Assembly: GCA_036362985.1 (NCBI GenBank)
Contig: JAYGXS010000004.1
Span: forward strand, 581,456-645,455
Length of the DNA stretch: 64,000 nt
Origin: Ligula intestinalis
Taxonomy: Eukaryota; Platyhelminthes; Cestoda; Diphyllobothriidea; Diphyllobothriidae
Direction: 5' to 3'
Shown: positions 32,995-43,636 of the stretch, piece by piece
Layout: each line of letters starts with the position of its first letter
Numbering within the stretch: position 1 is the first letter of the stretch
Position numbers and translations under genes: made by a program
Notes under the pieces: generated by a model
What the model was told of the DNA's origin: nothing
Databases searched by the model: none
The model's input: only the letters and a program-made list of their open reading frames with translations

Positions 32995-35965
32995 TGACAT
33001 CTTGGCGGTTTATCGACTACCGTCGAACGATCCAGAGTCAGACGCTCACCTGATTGAGGAAGTTAAAGCATTTGCCGTGCGATCCAATGTCATGATTATA
33101 GGCGACTTTAATGCTCCGCATATGGACTGGAACCTCAGTTCTGCGATAGGGTCAGAATTAATTTTCGATCGCCGACTTCTACGCGCGATACAAAAAGGCT
33201 TTCTATCACAACACGTCTTACCTCCAACCAGGCAGCGTGAAGGGCAACAGGCTTACTGCCTAGATCTTGTACTGTCAAAAGCGCCTGACAGTGTAGACGT
33301 CGTAAATTGTTTACCTCCTCTAGGCAAAAGCGACCACCTAGTACTACAGTAGGAGTATTCACTCTTCTCTGTACCTGATCGTAGCGCGACCGTTAGACAC
33401 AACATATGGCGCGGAAACTTTAACCAAATGAGAGCAAAAGTGCGCAGCGTAGACTGGAGGAAGGCATTCACCGGGTGTGTTCACGAGGATTGGATGGTGT
33501 TAAAGACTGTACTACACAAGCTAATGACCAGTTTCTGCCCCATCTCGAAAATGAAAGCCACAAATAGGCCCCAGTGGCTAATAAACACGCTGAAGAGGGA
33601 GGTTAACCGTAAAGAAAAGCTGTTTCGAACGTATCGGAGAGAGGAGACCACCAAGTCGTACAACAAGTACAAAGCGCAGAGAAATAGGGTTAAGGGCCTT
33701 GTACTAAAAACCCGCCAAAGTTTCGAGAGTGACCTAATAAACCGTGCAGTAGGAAATCCGAAGGTCTTTTACAACTACAGCAGGCAATCTACCCAAAATA
33801 GAGACCCCATCTCGTTGTTAAAAACGGGTGATTGCACCGAAATTTGCGAGAACAAAGCAAAGGCCGAGCATCTATTCGGGTTCTATCAGTCGGTTTTTAC
33901 GAGAGAGGTCAAGCTAACTGTTACCAATTTTAGTATCGAGGCGATTCCGACTATTGACTCATTTGTGCTTACAGAAGTTACTGTCCTGCAAGAACTTCTT
34001 AAGCTCCAAGACATGAAGTCGTCAGGTCCGGACGGCATACCTGCAAAACTGTTGAAAGAGCTAGCCGTGGAGTTGGCAGAACCCCTGCAGTTACTCTTTC
34101 GGTCCTCCCTAAGCACAGGCCAACTGCCATCCGACTGGAAGACAGCGTGGATCTCACCCATACACAAAATTGGAAGTCGGGCGTTCGCAAACAACTTCAG
34201 GCCAATAAGCCTTATTTCAATATGTTGCAAAAACATGGAGCGAATTATCAAAATAGAATTGATGCAATTCTTAGAGTGTCATCGACTTCTTTCTGATAAA
34301 CAGCTCGGATTCCGTAGAGGACGGTCCTGCTTGACAAATCTGCTCTTCTGTCTATAGCAATGGACCAGAGCACTCGATCAAGGAAACACGGTGCACGCAG
34401 TCTTCATAGATTTCAAGAAGGCATTTGACACTGTGCCGCATCACCGTCTTTTATACAAGCTCAGACGTATAGGGGTACAAGGCAACCCTTTGCGATGGAT
34501 CGAAAACTTTCTGACTGGCCGAACTCAAACCATATGTTTTGGTGATCAGCGATCGGCGGAGGTGGCAGTTGATAGTGGGGTCCTCCAGGGTTCTGTTCTG
34601 GGCCCTATCCTTTTCCTTATATATATCGACAACTGCATAAGTGGATTAGACTTCGAAACCGCAATGTTCGCCGACGATTTAAACCTGTGGAAGGTCATTT
34701 GTAGCGAAAACGACGAAGCAAATCTGCAGGCAGGTTTGCACCAACTCGAGCAATGGTCAAACGAGTGGCTCCTGCCATTTAATGTCGCCAAATGCAACAT
34801 AATGCGTTTCATTAGTACTCACTCTTCTAATCGGAGGGTTTACAACCAAAATAACCCACTGCTGCCAGAAGTAGAGACCCAAAAGGATCTGGGGGTGTGG
34901 TTCACTCCTTCACTTAAGCCATCACTCCACAGCCTGAAGGTGGCTAAATCCGCAATGTCCAGCTTGTATCTAATCAAGCGTACCTTTGTTAAGTTTGAAA
35001 AAGTTGTCTTTGGACAGGTCTTCGGCGCGTTTGTGCGACCCCAATTGGAATTTGCCATTCAAGCCTGGAAACCTTGGACAGTCAAAGACAAAAAAAAACC
35101 CTTGAAAGGGTACAACGACGGGCAACTAAGTTAGTGCGAGGCCAAGCGTACCTTCCTTACGAGACATGACTGACCAATCTTGACTTATTTCCTCTGGATT
35201 ACAGACAGCTGCGTGGTGACCTGATGCAGGCATTTCGCATTCTGTGGGATCAAAATTGTTGCCTAGTATCCAACGATTTCTTTGAGCTGGCCACTACTAC
35301 TAGATCGCGCGGACACCCTCTCAAACTACGTGTGACTGGGGCAAGATTGAACGCACGAAGATTCTTCTTTAAGAGGGTAATCCAGGCATGGAATGCTCTA
35401 CCCGCATACATTTTCATGTCCCCATCTATGGACACGTTTAAGATGTAGTTGGATCAGCATAGAAAACGACATTATCTGTAATGAAGCAAGCTAATTATAT
35501 TACAGTCTAACTTTAAAAAAAACATACTGCTCAATTATTTTCAGTAACATGTTTGTTTAGAATAATTGATTGCAAGTTTCGTCCTCTGGTTCGCATGGGC
35601 ATACAATGGGCGCATCTCTGACACCGTGACCACCGCAGTCATCTCTATGTGTGACCATTAGGATATTGAACAACCACGATGGCCTCCTCCTGACATGATC
35701 CAAACACTTTCAGCAGCAGGACATCCGATTTACATGTTCCCTCCCCCCCCCCTCACAGGCGACAGTTTTTCTCCTTAAAATCCCACAAATGGCATTCAAA
35801 ACTAAACTTATGAATGATGCCTAAGGAGGTTTTTAACTGTCGCCCTCCTACCGCAGTTCCATTACTGGCAACGCCACATTTTCTGTGTCATAGCTATGTA
35901 TAAAGAGGGAGTTCAAAGGTATTTACATATATTTCCCTAATAAAGCTGACTTGAACTAACTGTAC
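32995..35965 (+). pseudogene. CR1-like non-LTR element with endonuclease remnant, RT and long 3' UTR (family 6)
   Basis: Pieces in order: partial endonuclease (NVMIIGDFNAPHMDWNL, LGKSDHLVL, 32995-33352); linker and RT fingers (DWRKAFTGCVHEDW, KSSGPDGIPAKLLKEL, NNFRPISLISICCKNMERI, GFRRGRSCLTNLL, 33428-34357); palm (FIDFKKAFDTVPHHRL, LQGSVLGPILFLIYIDN, MFADDLNLW) and connection domain (34391-35134). The C-terminus (LATTTRSRGHPLKL) follows at 35224-35448. FADD is intact, but a stop at 34357 and frame changes near 33355 and 35100 break the ORF. The 3' UTR (to ~35965) matches 55619-56010 and 40040-40510. At 32915-32990 a second endonuclease scrap (FLVVYRPPNVLSGADDSLLN) from another copy abuts it. 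Confidence 0.87.
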
Positions 35966-36002
35966 TGATAAAAAAGAAAGATAGGAAATGAAATTTATTC
36001 AG

Positions 36003-38165
36003 GGAAACTGAGTCACCAGTACACATCGAGGAATTCCGGCGCCAAAGAAACGCGGTAAAATAATCTATTTACCAGGCCAGGGAAGAATATGAGTCCAGAA
36101 TCCTCCAACAGGCCGAAGAAAGGACAAAAATTATATTCCGCTATATGAACAGTAGATTAAAAAACAAGGATAAAGTCGCAGTATTTAAGAATAATAATGG
36201 CGGGGAAGTCATTGAGAATGACGAGAAATCTGAGTACTGTATCCAGTTCTTTGCCTCGGTATTCACTAGGGAAACCGAGCCTCATTTTGATAATGCCAAC
36301 AGTGCAGTTGTAAACGCCGGTCCGGCACTTCAATCTCTATTATTCCCAACATCTGTAGTTGAAAGGGAGCTGCAAGGCCTCAAAGAAGCAAATTCATCCG
36401 GTCCAGACAATATACCAGCCAAGTTCTTGAAAAAATTGGCAAGCGACCTCTCAAAGCCCTAGCACATATCGTTCGTATTTCATTTGAATTAAGAAAACTG
36501 CCCTCCGAATGGAAAACGGCAAATATTTACCCGATGGAGACCGAACGAAGGTCAACAATTACCGGCCCGTCAGCCTAACTTGCATTTTCTGTAAGATGAT
36601 GGAAACGATAATTAAGAAGACGATAATGAAGTTCCTGGAGGAGAACAACTTACTTTCAGGGCTCCAACATGGCTTCAGAAGGAACCATTCTTGTCTTTTC
36701 AGCCTACTATTCTCCATTGAGCAGTGCACTCGCACACTGGATGAAGATGGTAAGGTTGACGTCATCTATATGGACTTCAAGAAGGCATTCGACAGCGTCC
36801 CACATAAACCTCTAATGTATAAATTGTCGGAAATTGGAATAAGAGGAAACCTGCTGGCATGGAGCACTGATTTTCTCACAGGGCGATCGCAAACTGTGTG
36901 CATCGGTGACTCGAAGTCAACCCCTACATCTTTTCTGTGTGGCATCCCCCAAGGCTCTGTCTTAGAGCCACTGCTCTTCTTTATCTATACCAACGACTGT
37001 GTCAACGACCTGGGTTGCAGCGCCATCATGTTTGCCAACGATGTCAAACTCTGGAGAGCCATCAGGTCTGATGCCGATAGGAAAGCACTTCAAGAGAGTC
37101 TCAATCGAATTAGCTGCTGGTTTGCTCGTTGGCTCTTAAACTCCAGCGTTAGCAAGTGTGTGGTCTTAAGACTCTGTACTAGAAGGACTAATGAGGAGGA
37201 CAATTCCATCCAATACCTCCTCTATGGGCACCCGCTTTCAAATGTGGACGAACAAAAGGACCTCGGTGTCCTAATAAATTCCTCTCTTAAACCGTCTTTA
37301 CATTGTCTAAAGGTAACTAAACGTGCGAAAAAGGTGCTGTTTGTGATAAGGCGGGGTTTCATCAACATCGACAAAGAGCTCTTCAGGAAAACCCACGGAG
37401 CGTTTGTTCGGTCCCACTTGGCGTATGCCGTCCAGGCCTAGCGTCCATGGTTCGAGTGAAGGCGAGAGCTACGAAGATGGTCAAGAATCTTGGTCATCTG
37501 TCTTATGAAGACAGACTGACCGAACTTGATCTATTTCCTCTCAATTATAGGCCACCCCGCGGTGACCTCATACAAACCTACCGAATTGTTAGAGGCCGTG
37601 AGTGCGCACTAGAATTTGACGATTTCTTCGAATTGGCTCAGACTGATCATCTGCGGGGTCACCCCTTTAAACTAAAGAGGAAACCAGCCCATATCGACGT
37701 TCGACGGAACGCCTTCTTTCAGAGGATCATCGAAGCATGGAACGGACTCCCTGACAAGGTGGTCCTCTCAGATAATGTTGAAAATTTTAAGCACAAACTT
37801 GATTCTCATTTGCTGAGAAACTGTAACAAATATAATGTACATAGTGTCAGTTGTCCCGGATGACCCCTTCATAACTCGGCGCTATATTCTTTTTCCCATG
37901 ACAATAAGCGGCCCGAACCCTCAACAGCAGGATCCAATCTAACTGCATCATGTCATACCTATTAAGGCAGTTTTCTCTTCTTCATTTTTTTGGAAATCGG
38001 TGGCTCGCTGAACTCATTCACCGATGTAGGGGCTTTTTATACTGCCCAGATTATTATTTTATAAGAGTTTGTTGTTAATCGGAACTCTTTTTATTTTCTT
38101 ATTTTCATGATAGCACTAAGTTCGTAATGAAAGGGCCCACGGGGCCTTAAATATATAATTTATTG
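36003..38165 (+). pseudogene. CR1-like non-LTR element, 5'-truncated (family 7)
   Basis: The copy starts in the pre-RT linker (about 36003) and reads YMNSRLKNKDKVAVFKN and NSSGPDNIPAKFLKKLASDL. After a break come NNYRPVSLTCIFCKMMETI, QHGFRRNHSCLFSLLFS, YMDFKKAFDSVPHKPLMYKL, IPQGSVLEPLLFFIYTND, and FANDVKLW where FADD is expected. The C-terminal part (37447-37863) reads LTELDLFPLNYRPPRGDLIQ and FFQRIIEAWNGLPDKV. Stops at 36460 and 37439 and the D-to-N change in the catalytic box disable it. From about 37850 the 3' UTR is that of family 5 (ttgtcccggatgacccctt), ending GGGCCCACGGGGCCTTAAAT at about 38165. Confidence 0.85.
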
Positions 38166-38695
38166 ATAGTAGCGGCACTTTGAAACTGGCTCACACTTTT
38201 CTCTGATGTTAAGCTTACATTTGTACACTGTATTATGTACTATTGTTACGGTGGACCTATTTTTGCGATTTTTAGCTATGAAAAGGGAGCTTAAGGGCGA
38301 AAGCCTTCCTCCCTTTATAACGTGACTTAAAGTGACTATCCTGTTTAAGGAAAATTATGCTCTTGCCTATGGTTTGAGGAAGTGGTTGCATAGCTCTCAT
38401 AGAATTTTGCAATATCAATGGATCATGCTGTATATACCAGTGGCAGCATTACTAAATTGATGGATACGACGCGTTATGAAAGTACACCGCACAGTCATAA
38501 AATAACTGAAAATTAGAAACGCTTTTGCAGCGGTCATAAAGAAGCTCATCACAGAATTAGCATCCTAGCGTGACTGAAAAAAGTTGAAATTGGACTGCGT
38601 GATAAACCGTATTGCAAACTTATTCATTGGTGGTTTACGAGTGATTAACGGTCTTTTTCAAATTGCAGACTGTTTCATACAGCACTCGTGATACT
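38166..38695. other. No gene seen
   Basis: Spacer between retroelement ends. It holds one GGGAGCTTAAGGGCGAAAGC motif near 38285 resembling the hairpin end of CR1-like 3' UTRs. Confidence 0.35.
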
Positions 38696-39075
38696 GTGTA
38701 TTTTAAGGGTTACAGGTCAAGAATACCCCTGAGGATCCTATTGATGTAAAGTACATAATATTATTGTTACAGTCAATAGGAACTTATCGCAAAATGTGGT
38801 AGCATGGCACACATTCGAATGAGCTGTCGCAAAACAGTGCGAAACAGTATGAAAGCAGTCTAGAGCCAGGAAGATGGTTTACAGTGCTGGCAATAATAAA
38901 TCCTGTTTTGATTGTCGCCTTTTGTCAAAGAAAATGGCATCAAGTCTTCTTTTAAAGCGGAAACCGTCTCGATTGGGAGCAAAGTCCAAGGTCATACCAC
39001 TCTTTGGCTGAAGAAAATCTTTTTGAGGTTTGGTAAAATACTTTAACTGGCTGCTCACATAGCATTCTGCCATCC
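38696..39075 (-). mobile_element. Family 4 non-LTR 3' end, copy c
   Basis: The minus strand reads FKRRLDAIFFDKRRQSKQDL and LLPAL, then stop, matching the C-terminus of 28496-29743. The following 3' UTR ends at about 38696 in acccttaaaataca. Only the last ~60 codons and UTR are present. Confidence 0.8.
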
Positions 39076-39089
39076 ATTTATCTTGCTTT

Positions 39090-39595
39090 CCTTACGTTCT
39101 CGACAGCTTGTCTTTGGACTCTACAGTCTGATGGGTCACATCTCGGTGATGCTGCCGTGACTTCTACGGTCCCCTCCTCGTTTCGACCCAGTTGCCCCCG
39201 ATGAGCTCCTCTTGTATCACTCCCGTCGTGTGATATTATTTTCCCATGACAAGGAGCGTTCGGAACCCTAATAATCGCTATCCCATCTCATTGCAGCATA
39301 CCATATCAATCTTTCTACCTATTTAAGCAGTTTTTCTCCTATACTTTTTGGAAATCGATGGCTCGCTGAACTCTGCCACTGATATAGGAGTTATTTCGCA
39401 CTGCGTAAACTTTTTGACTACGATTTTATAAGAAAATCCGTTGTAAATCGGACCTGAATTACGATGTGTAATATACTACTGATTTCTGTTATTATTCAGT
39501 TACTTACGCGCGGCTGTGATTAAAAATTTACCACAAGATGAAGTTTTTAATGAAAGGACCCCTTGGACCTTAAGTATACAATTTACTCTTTCATT
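39090..39595 (+). mobile_element. Family 5-type 3' UTR copy
   Basis: The stretch aligns with 32280-32905 and 37870-38165 (tggactcYRcagtct, cgatggctcgctgaactc, gaccccttggaccttaa). No coding part survives. It ends at the hairpin plus TTAAGTATACAATTTA. Confidence 0.75.
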
Positions 39596-40039
39596 TTTTT
39601 ATACGGATCGGTTAAGTGTTCGCTCGGGCACTATTAAGCAAGTCAACCAAAATTTGTTAAACTAGCTTCTTGTCCACTCGATCAAAAAATATCACCAAAA
39701 CGCTCTTGGGTAGACGGTAAAGAGGACCATGAAGAATTTCAAATTTTTTAAATAGCTGCGCGGCTCAGCTCGCACACCCTTTCGAGATCAGTTCTCGTTT
39801 GGCCTGACTGAAAACGTACCCGCTGTAAGTATACAAACATTTTTTTAAAAAGTTCTCAACCCTGGATCTGGTGCAAGCAGGTACTAGACTGAATAGCTAC
39901 TTCGAAAGGTGGTGTGATTCTTAGTTTAAGGACTTTCGCTTTCGGGGTCTCAGACTCAAGTGTCTGTGTAGGGGCACTGCATCTGTAAACGGTAAAGCGC
40001 ACCTAAGTGTTGTTTATGCCACAAAACATTAAATGGTCT
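39596..40039. other. No gene seen
   Basis: Spacer with no recognisable ORF or repeat between two inverted 3'-UTR copies. Confidence 0.35.
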
Positions 40040-40510
40040 CTTGTTGAAACTGTTCTATCAGTATCAGTTTATTTAAGGGATATTTAGGAAGATTGTCTTT
40101 GCGTTCCCTATTTGTACATGTGTGTCGTGGTAGCAAAAAAATGATATTTCACTTTGTTGGCGAGGCCAACTGTCCTGAGCCATGAGGTGGTACATATTTT
40201 TTTGAGCAGACATTGACAAAAACTCCATGGTATTTTTAAGGAGAGAAACTGTCACTTTTGCGGGGGAGGATCTGATGGGATATGGGGCTTAGGAGAATAA
40301 AAGTCCGCTCTTGGGGAGCGGGTCCAATAGGGGTGGGGGGGGGGTGCATTGCAGAGGTCACTGGCAAAATCACCCAGTGCAGAAAAAACGGCTTAATAGT
40401 TGTCTGCTGTGTGCAGAGTTCACCGAGACGTTGGAAAAACAAGAATATCTGCCCAGATCGTCGACAGTCCACTGTGGTTCGAACCAAGTGTAACCTTAGC
40501 AATCATAAAT
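40040..40510 (-). repeat. Solo 3' UTR of family 6 non-LTR element
   Basis: On the minus strand it follows 55619-56010 word for word in order: cttggttcga, ctgtcgacgatctgg, cagtttctctcctt, ctggcctcgcc-like, then tgtacaaataggg and an aaactgatactgat tail. No coding sequence is attached, so it is an extreme 5' truncation. It includes a G10+ tract at 40336-40347 (C-run on the element strand). Confidence 0.75.
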
Positions 40511-40785
40511 CTCCCTATGCTTTGGTTAAGAAACTAAGAATAGGGAGGTTATCTCTGAATGCATAAACGCAATTTCACCTAATTATAATGCGGCCTCCGG
40601 ACCACCCCAACAAGATTAACGACGCACAGGCAAGAAATGGTAACTGATAATTAGAAATCCATACATGCATGTAAGGAATGTGAATGGGTTTGTGTATGGA
40701 GGTTGGGGCCGTACTGCAAATCGGCCTAGAATCACTTACAATATTTGAAGGTAAGTGAGTTAGTTAATAATAATACTTATAAATT
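40511..40785. other. No gene seen
   Basis: Short spacer; nothing recognised. Confidence 0.35.
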
Positions 40786-41605
40786 GTATATTTGAGGCCC
40801 AAGGGGCCCTTTCATTACAAACTTTGTGCTATGGTGGAAAGAAAAAAAAATTTAAAAAATTTACTATCACAGCTGTGCGTAAGCAACTTTATGACAACAG
40901 AAATTAGTAGTAATTGTAAGATGGTAAGTTAGATCCGATTAACAACGAACTCTCTTATAAAATTATTATCCGGGCAGTAAAAACTCCTATATCGGTGGAT
41001 GAGTTCAGTGAGCTACCGATTTCCTAAAAACAGTGTATGAGAAAAAACTGCCTTAATAGGTAGCATGGTATCGCATACTGCAGTAAGATGGGATCCTGCT
41101 GTTGAGGGTTCGGGACGCTTATTATTATGGGAAAAAATAATATAGCGGTCAGTTATGAAGGGGTCATCCCGGACAACAGGAGCAGACAGTCGAAGTCAAG
41201 GCAACATCACCGAGCTGTGGCCTACCAGACTCCAGAGTCCGCCGACAATTTGGCGACCACGTAAGAACACGCGATAAACATCAATAGCAACCTCAAAGAC
41301 CACTGCCAAGGTTAAAAAACGGAGAAAAGTTTGCAGCATTTGAAAGTGATGCTTTACTCTGCAGAGGAAAACGCTAACATTAAGGAACCACTTTGCTTTC
41401 TTGGGAAGAGCTTCAAATGCCAGGAGGACTATTTTGAAATCTATAAGTTGCCTGCTTGGAAAGAAAGGAGACAGTAACGACTTTATTTCCTCCAAATTTA
41501 AATGCTTACGTAGTTTGTCTTTAAAAATCGATAATGCAGAGGAAAACCTAATTTCGAGTGGAAAATTGTTTAAAATAAAAGCATATTTGGAGGTAAAAAA
41601 GTAAA
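40786..41605 (-). mobile_element. Family 5 non-LTR 3' end
   Basis: The minus strand reads FFTSKYAFILNNFPLEIRFS and FKDKLRKHLNLEEIKSLLS from about 41604. This parallels FFASKYAFLWNNIPLKIRLS at about 31905 in the plus-strand element. The 3' UTR then runs to the hairpin GGGCCCCTTGGGCCTCAAAT at about 40786. Everything upstream of the C-terminus is missing. Confidence 0.82.
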
Positions 41606-42194
41606 TTGGTTATCTGATGAAATTTCGTGGTGCAACCAATAAACCTCACGTTGCACGTAGTCAGCGCATGTGACGTCCCACCAAACTATGATTATTATAC
41701 CTGTAATCATAAGTAAAATGAGACAGAGGCTGCTTGACAAACTGCTACATTTGATTTTAATGGTTTTATGAGAAGTCACCGATCCAATGTGAAATGTTAC
41801 TGTGTTTTTGGCAGGGGATTTCGAAAAAAATTCAAAGTAATGCAGAATAAGTAAAAATACAAAAGATTAATATTTAGTTTAGTTTACATTAGCATGTAAA
41901 CTAGCAGAAGTTGACAGTTGTTTGTGCAATGTGGGTATTGACAAAAAAGTCCTCTTTTCCATGCATTTAGACGTTCTTCCTGGCTTTATGTCAATTTCTA
42001 TCGACAATTGCAAAAAGATTTTCTATAGTATTCTGATCCGAGCTTTTGGCAGAAATAAAAATAGATTGAAGAACACGCACGAACAGGTTGGCTGTTTGTT
42101 AAAACGGTAGACTACACTTGCACATGTAACCAAATTCATACCATCTTGTGTATAGTGAGAGACATTTCCTTTCCCCACATTCCTTAGTAATTAT
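41606..42194. other. No gene seen
   Basis: AT-rich spacer. An ORF at 41922-42110 has no recognisable motif. Confidence 0.35.
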
Positions 42195-42430
42195 TTTGAG
42201 CGTTCAAGTGTGTAGAGGCTTTATCACTACAAATATACAAAACGTCTTNNNNNNNNNNAAGGGCAAAATAAACAGCGGCAGGTGAGGAGAGAATTGAGCT
42301 GTGGAGAGTGATTAGCAAGATAGTTGCTAGCACGCGTCAAAACCGAAAGTGTGAGAAAAAGTGTTGTATTTAGTTTTAACAAACTTGGTTATTGATAAAT
42401 TTAAACAACACGTAAGTAGGGCCAAGAGCC
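42195..42430 (-). repeat. Dispersed repeat, copy B, interrupted by gap
   Basis: The reverse complement of 42195-42248 matches 5268-5310, and that of 42259-42430 matches 4787-4956. The N run sits exactly where copy A has 311 additional bases. Confidence 0.75.
42249..42258. other. Assembly gap (10 Ns)
   Basis: Ten Ns. Comparison with copy A implies about 311 bp are missing rather than ten. Confidence 0.95.
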
Positions 42431-43284
42431 CACAAGTGCGAGGTGCTTCAGACTGTTCTTAAAATTCTGCTCAACAGTTTAAGAATTTCAGTGTTTTTAT
42501 TCGCTTGTCCCTATGTACCAATTTCGTTCTATCTTTTTTTCCAAAAACTTCAAAATAAGTTATTTCTTTAAACCATTTACCTCAATGATGAGTTTTGAAA
42601 GACTCCTTCATATGCAGCTGTCTGTTTGGGTCATGGTTTTAGAATCGCCCAAACATAGCAACTAATATCCAAGAAAAATGAACATTCACAACAAATTTTG
42701 AAAAGGAATACGCCTAAGATTAATTAAAAACTTTCCATAACAAGTTACCGCTTGAAAAAGCCTTTTTATTTGATACTTATTGAGGAGTAAGTGGAGATCA
42801 AAATGGGTTGACCAGTTTTTTGACTTTCGCAAAAACAAAAGGATAAATATTCTACCTAAAACGAACAAAGGTACTTTGTCTTGTATACCGGGGCAGTTTT
42901 TGGTTTATTTTGTTAATCCTGATTGCCAAAGCACAACCAAAGCCCAAATTATGTCCTCCGGTATTTTCAATCTGATAATCCTTTCGTTTCTATTTTATAT
43001 TCATTGATTCCATTTTATATATTGAAACTATTTGAACACAAATAATTTGAAGGTTTACGGTCTTTTGAAATAATCTTTTATAGTTGCAAAAATTCCCATC
43101 AGAGAATTCAGAAGAATATCTGGCGAGCCACGTTGGATTTGGCCTTATTCTGCCCCTTTGAACTGACTTCTTTTCTAAAAAGCAACATTTTGCGCCTCAA
43201 TGGAACTCAATGAACAAAATAAGCAATCCAAAATGCGTGTTAGATCCCCTGCTCAAATTCTGATCTTTACATTTAATCAGATAT
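42431..43284. other. No gene seen; AT-rich
   Basis: No domain on either strand. It separates copy B of the dispersed repeat from the downstream CR1/Rex-type 3' end. Confidence 0.35.
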
Positions 43285-43636
43285 ATAAAACACTGTGTAC
43301 GTTATCCCATGAATCATGCCGGTGTTTCCTGTTTTTTTTAGCCAACATTATAATGCAGCGACATTTAAAAAACATTCCAGCAATTTACTGATCGCATTCT
43401 TATTGAGGTAAATCACCCTCTCCACTCTAAACTAATGGCTGCGAAGTTTTCCCGTACAATGCGCCGGAGCTTCCGTCATATGTTTTGCCGTATATATGCA
43501 TATCAGCATTCTGTACTCCCATACCTAGCACGCTACCTCACATGTGAAAAAGCGGAAATTAAGAAGTTGAAAGCCGACCTGTCTCCATAGTAGATGTAGA
43601 TATCGTGTAAACCTTTAAGTTTGAGCACCTTGTTTT
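43285..43636 (+). mobile_element. CR1/Rex-type element, 5'-truncated copy of the 1.2-4.3 kb element
   Basis: The frame reads LANIIMQRHLKNI, then after a frameshift SKLMAAKFSRTMRRSFRHMF and LPYLARYLTCEKAEIKKLKA, ending DLSP at 43588. This matches the last ~90 residues of the 972-aa ORF. The 3' UTR begins similarly and is cut off at about 43636 by the 3' end of the next, opposite-strand element. Confidence 0.88.

Noticed and set aside
40336..40347. G-run as a G-quadruplex regulatory site
   Set aside because: It is part of the C-run that varies among copies of a retroelement 3' UTR; no regulatory context.
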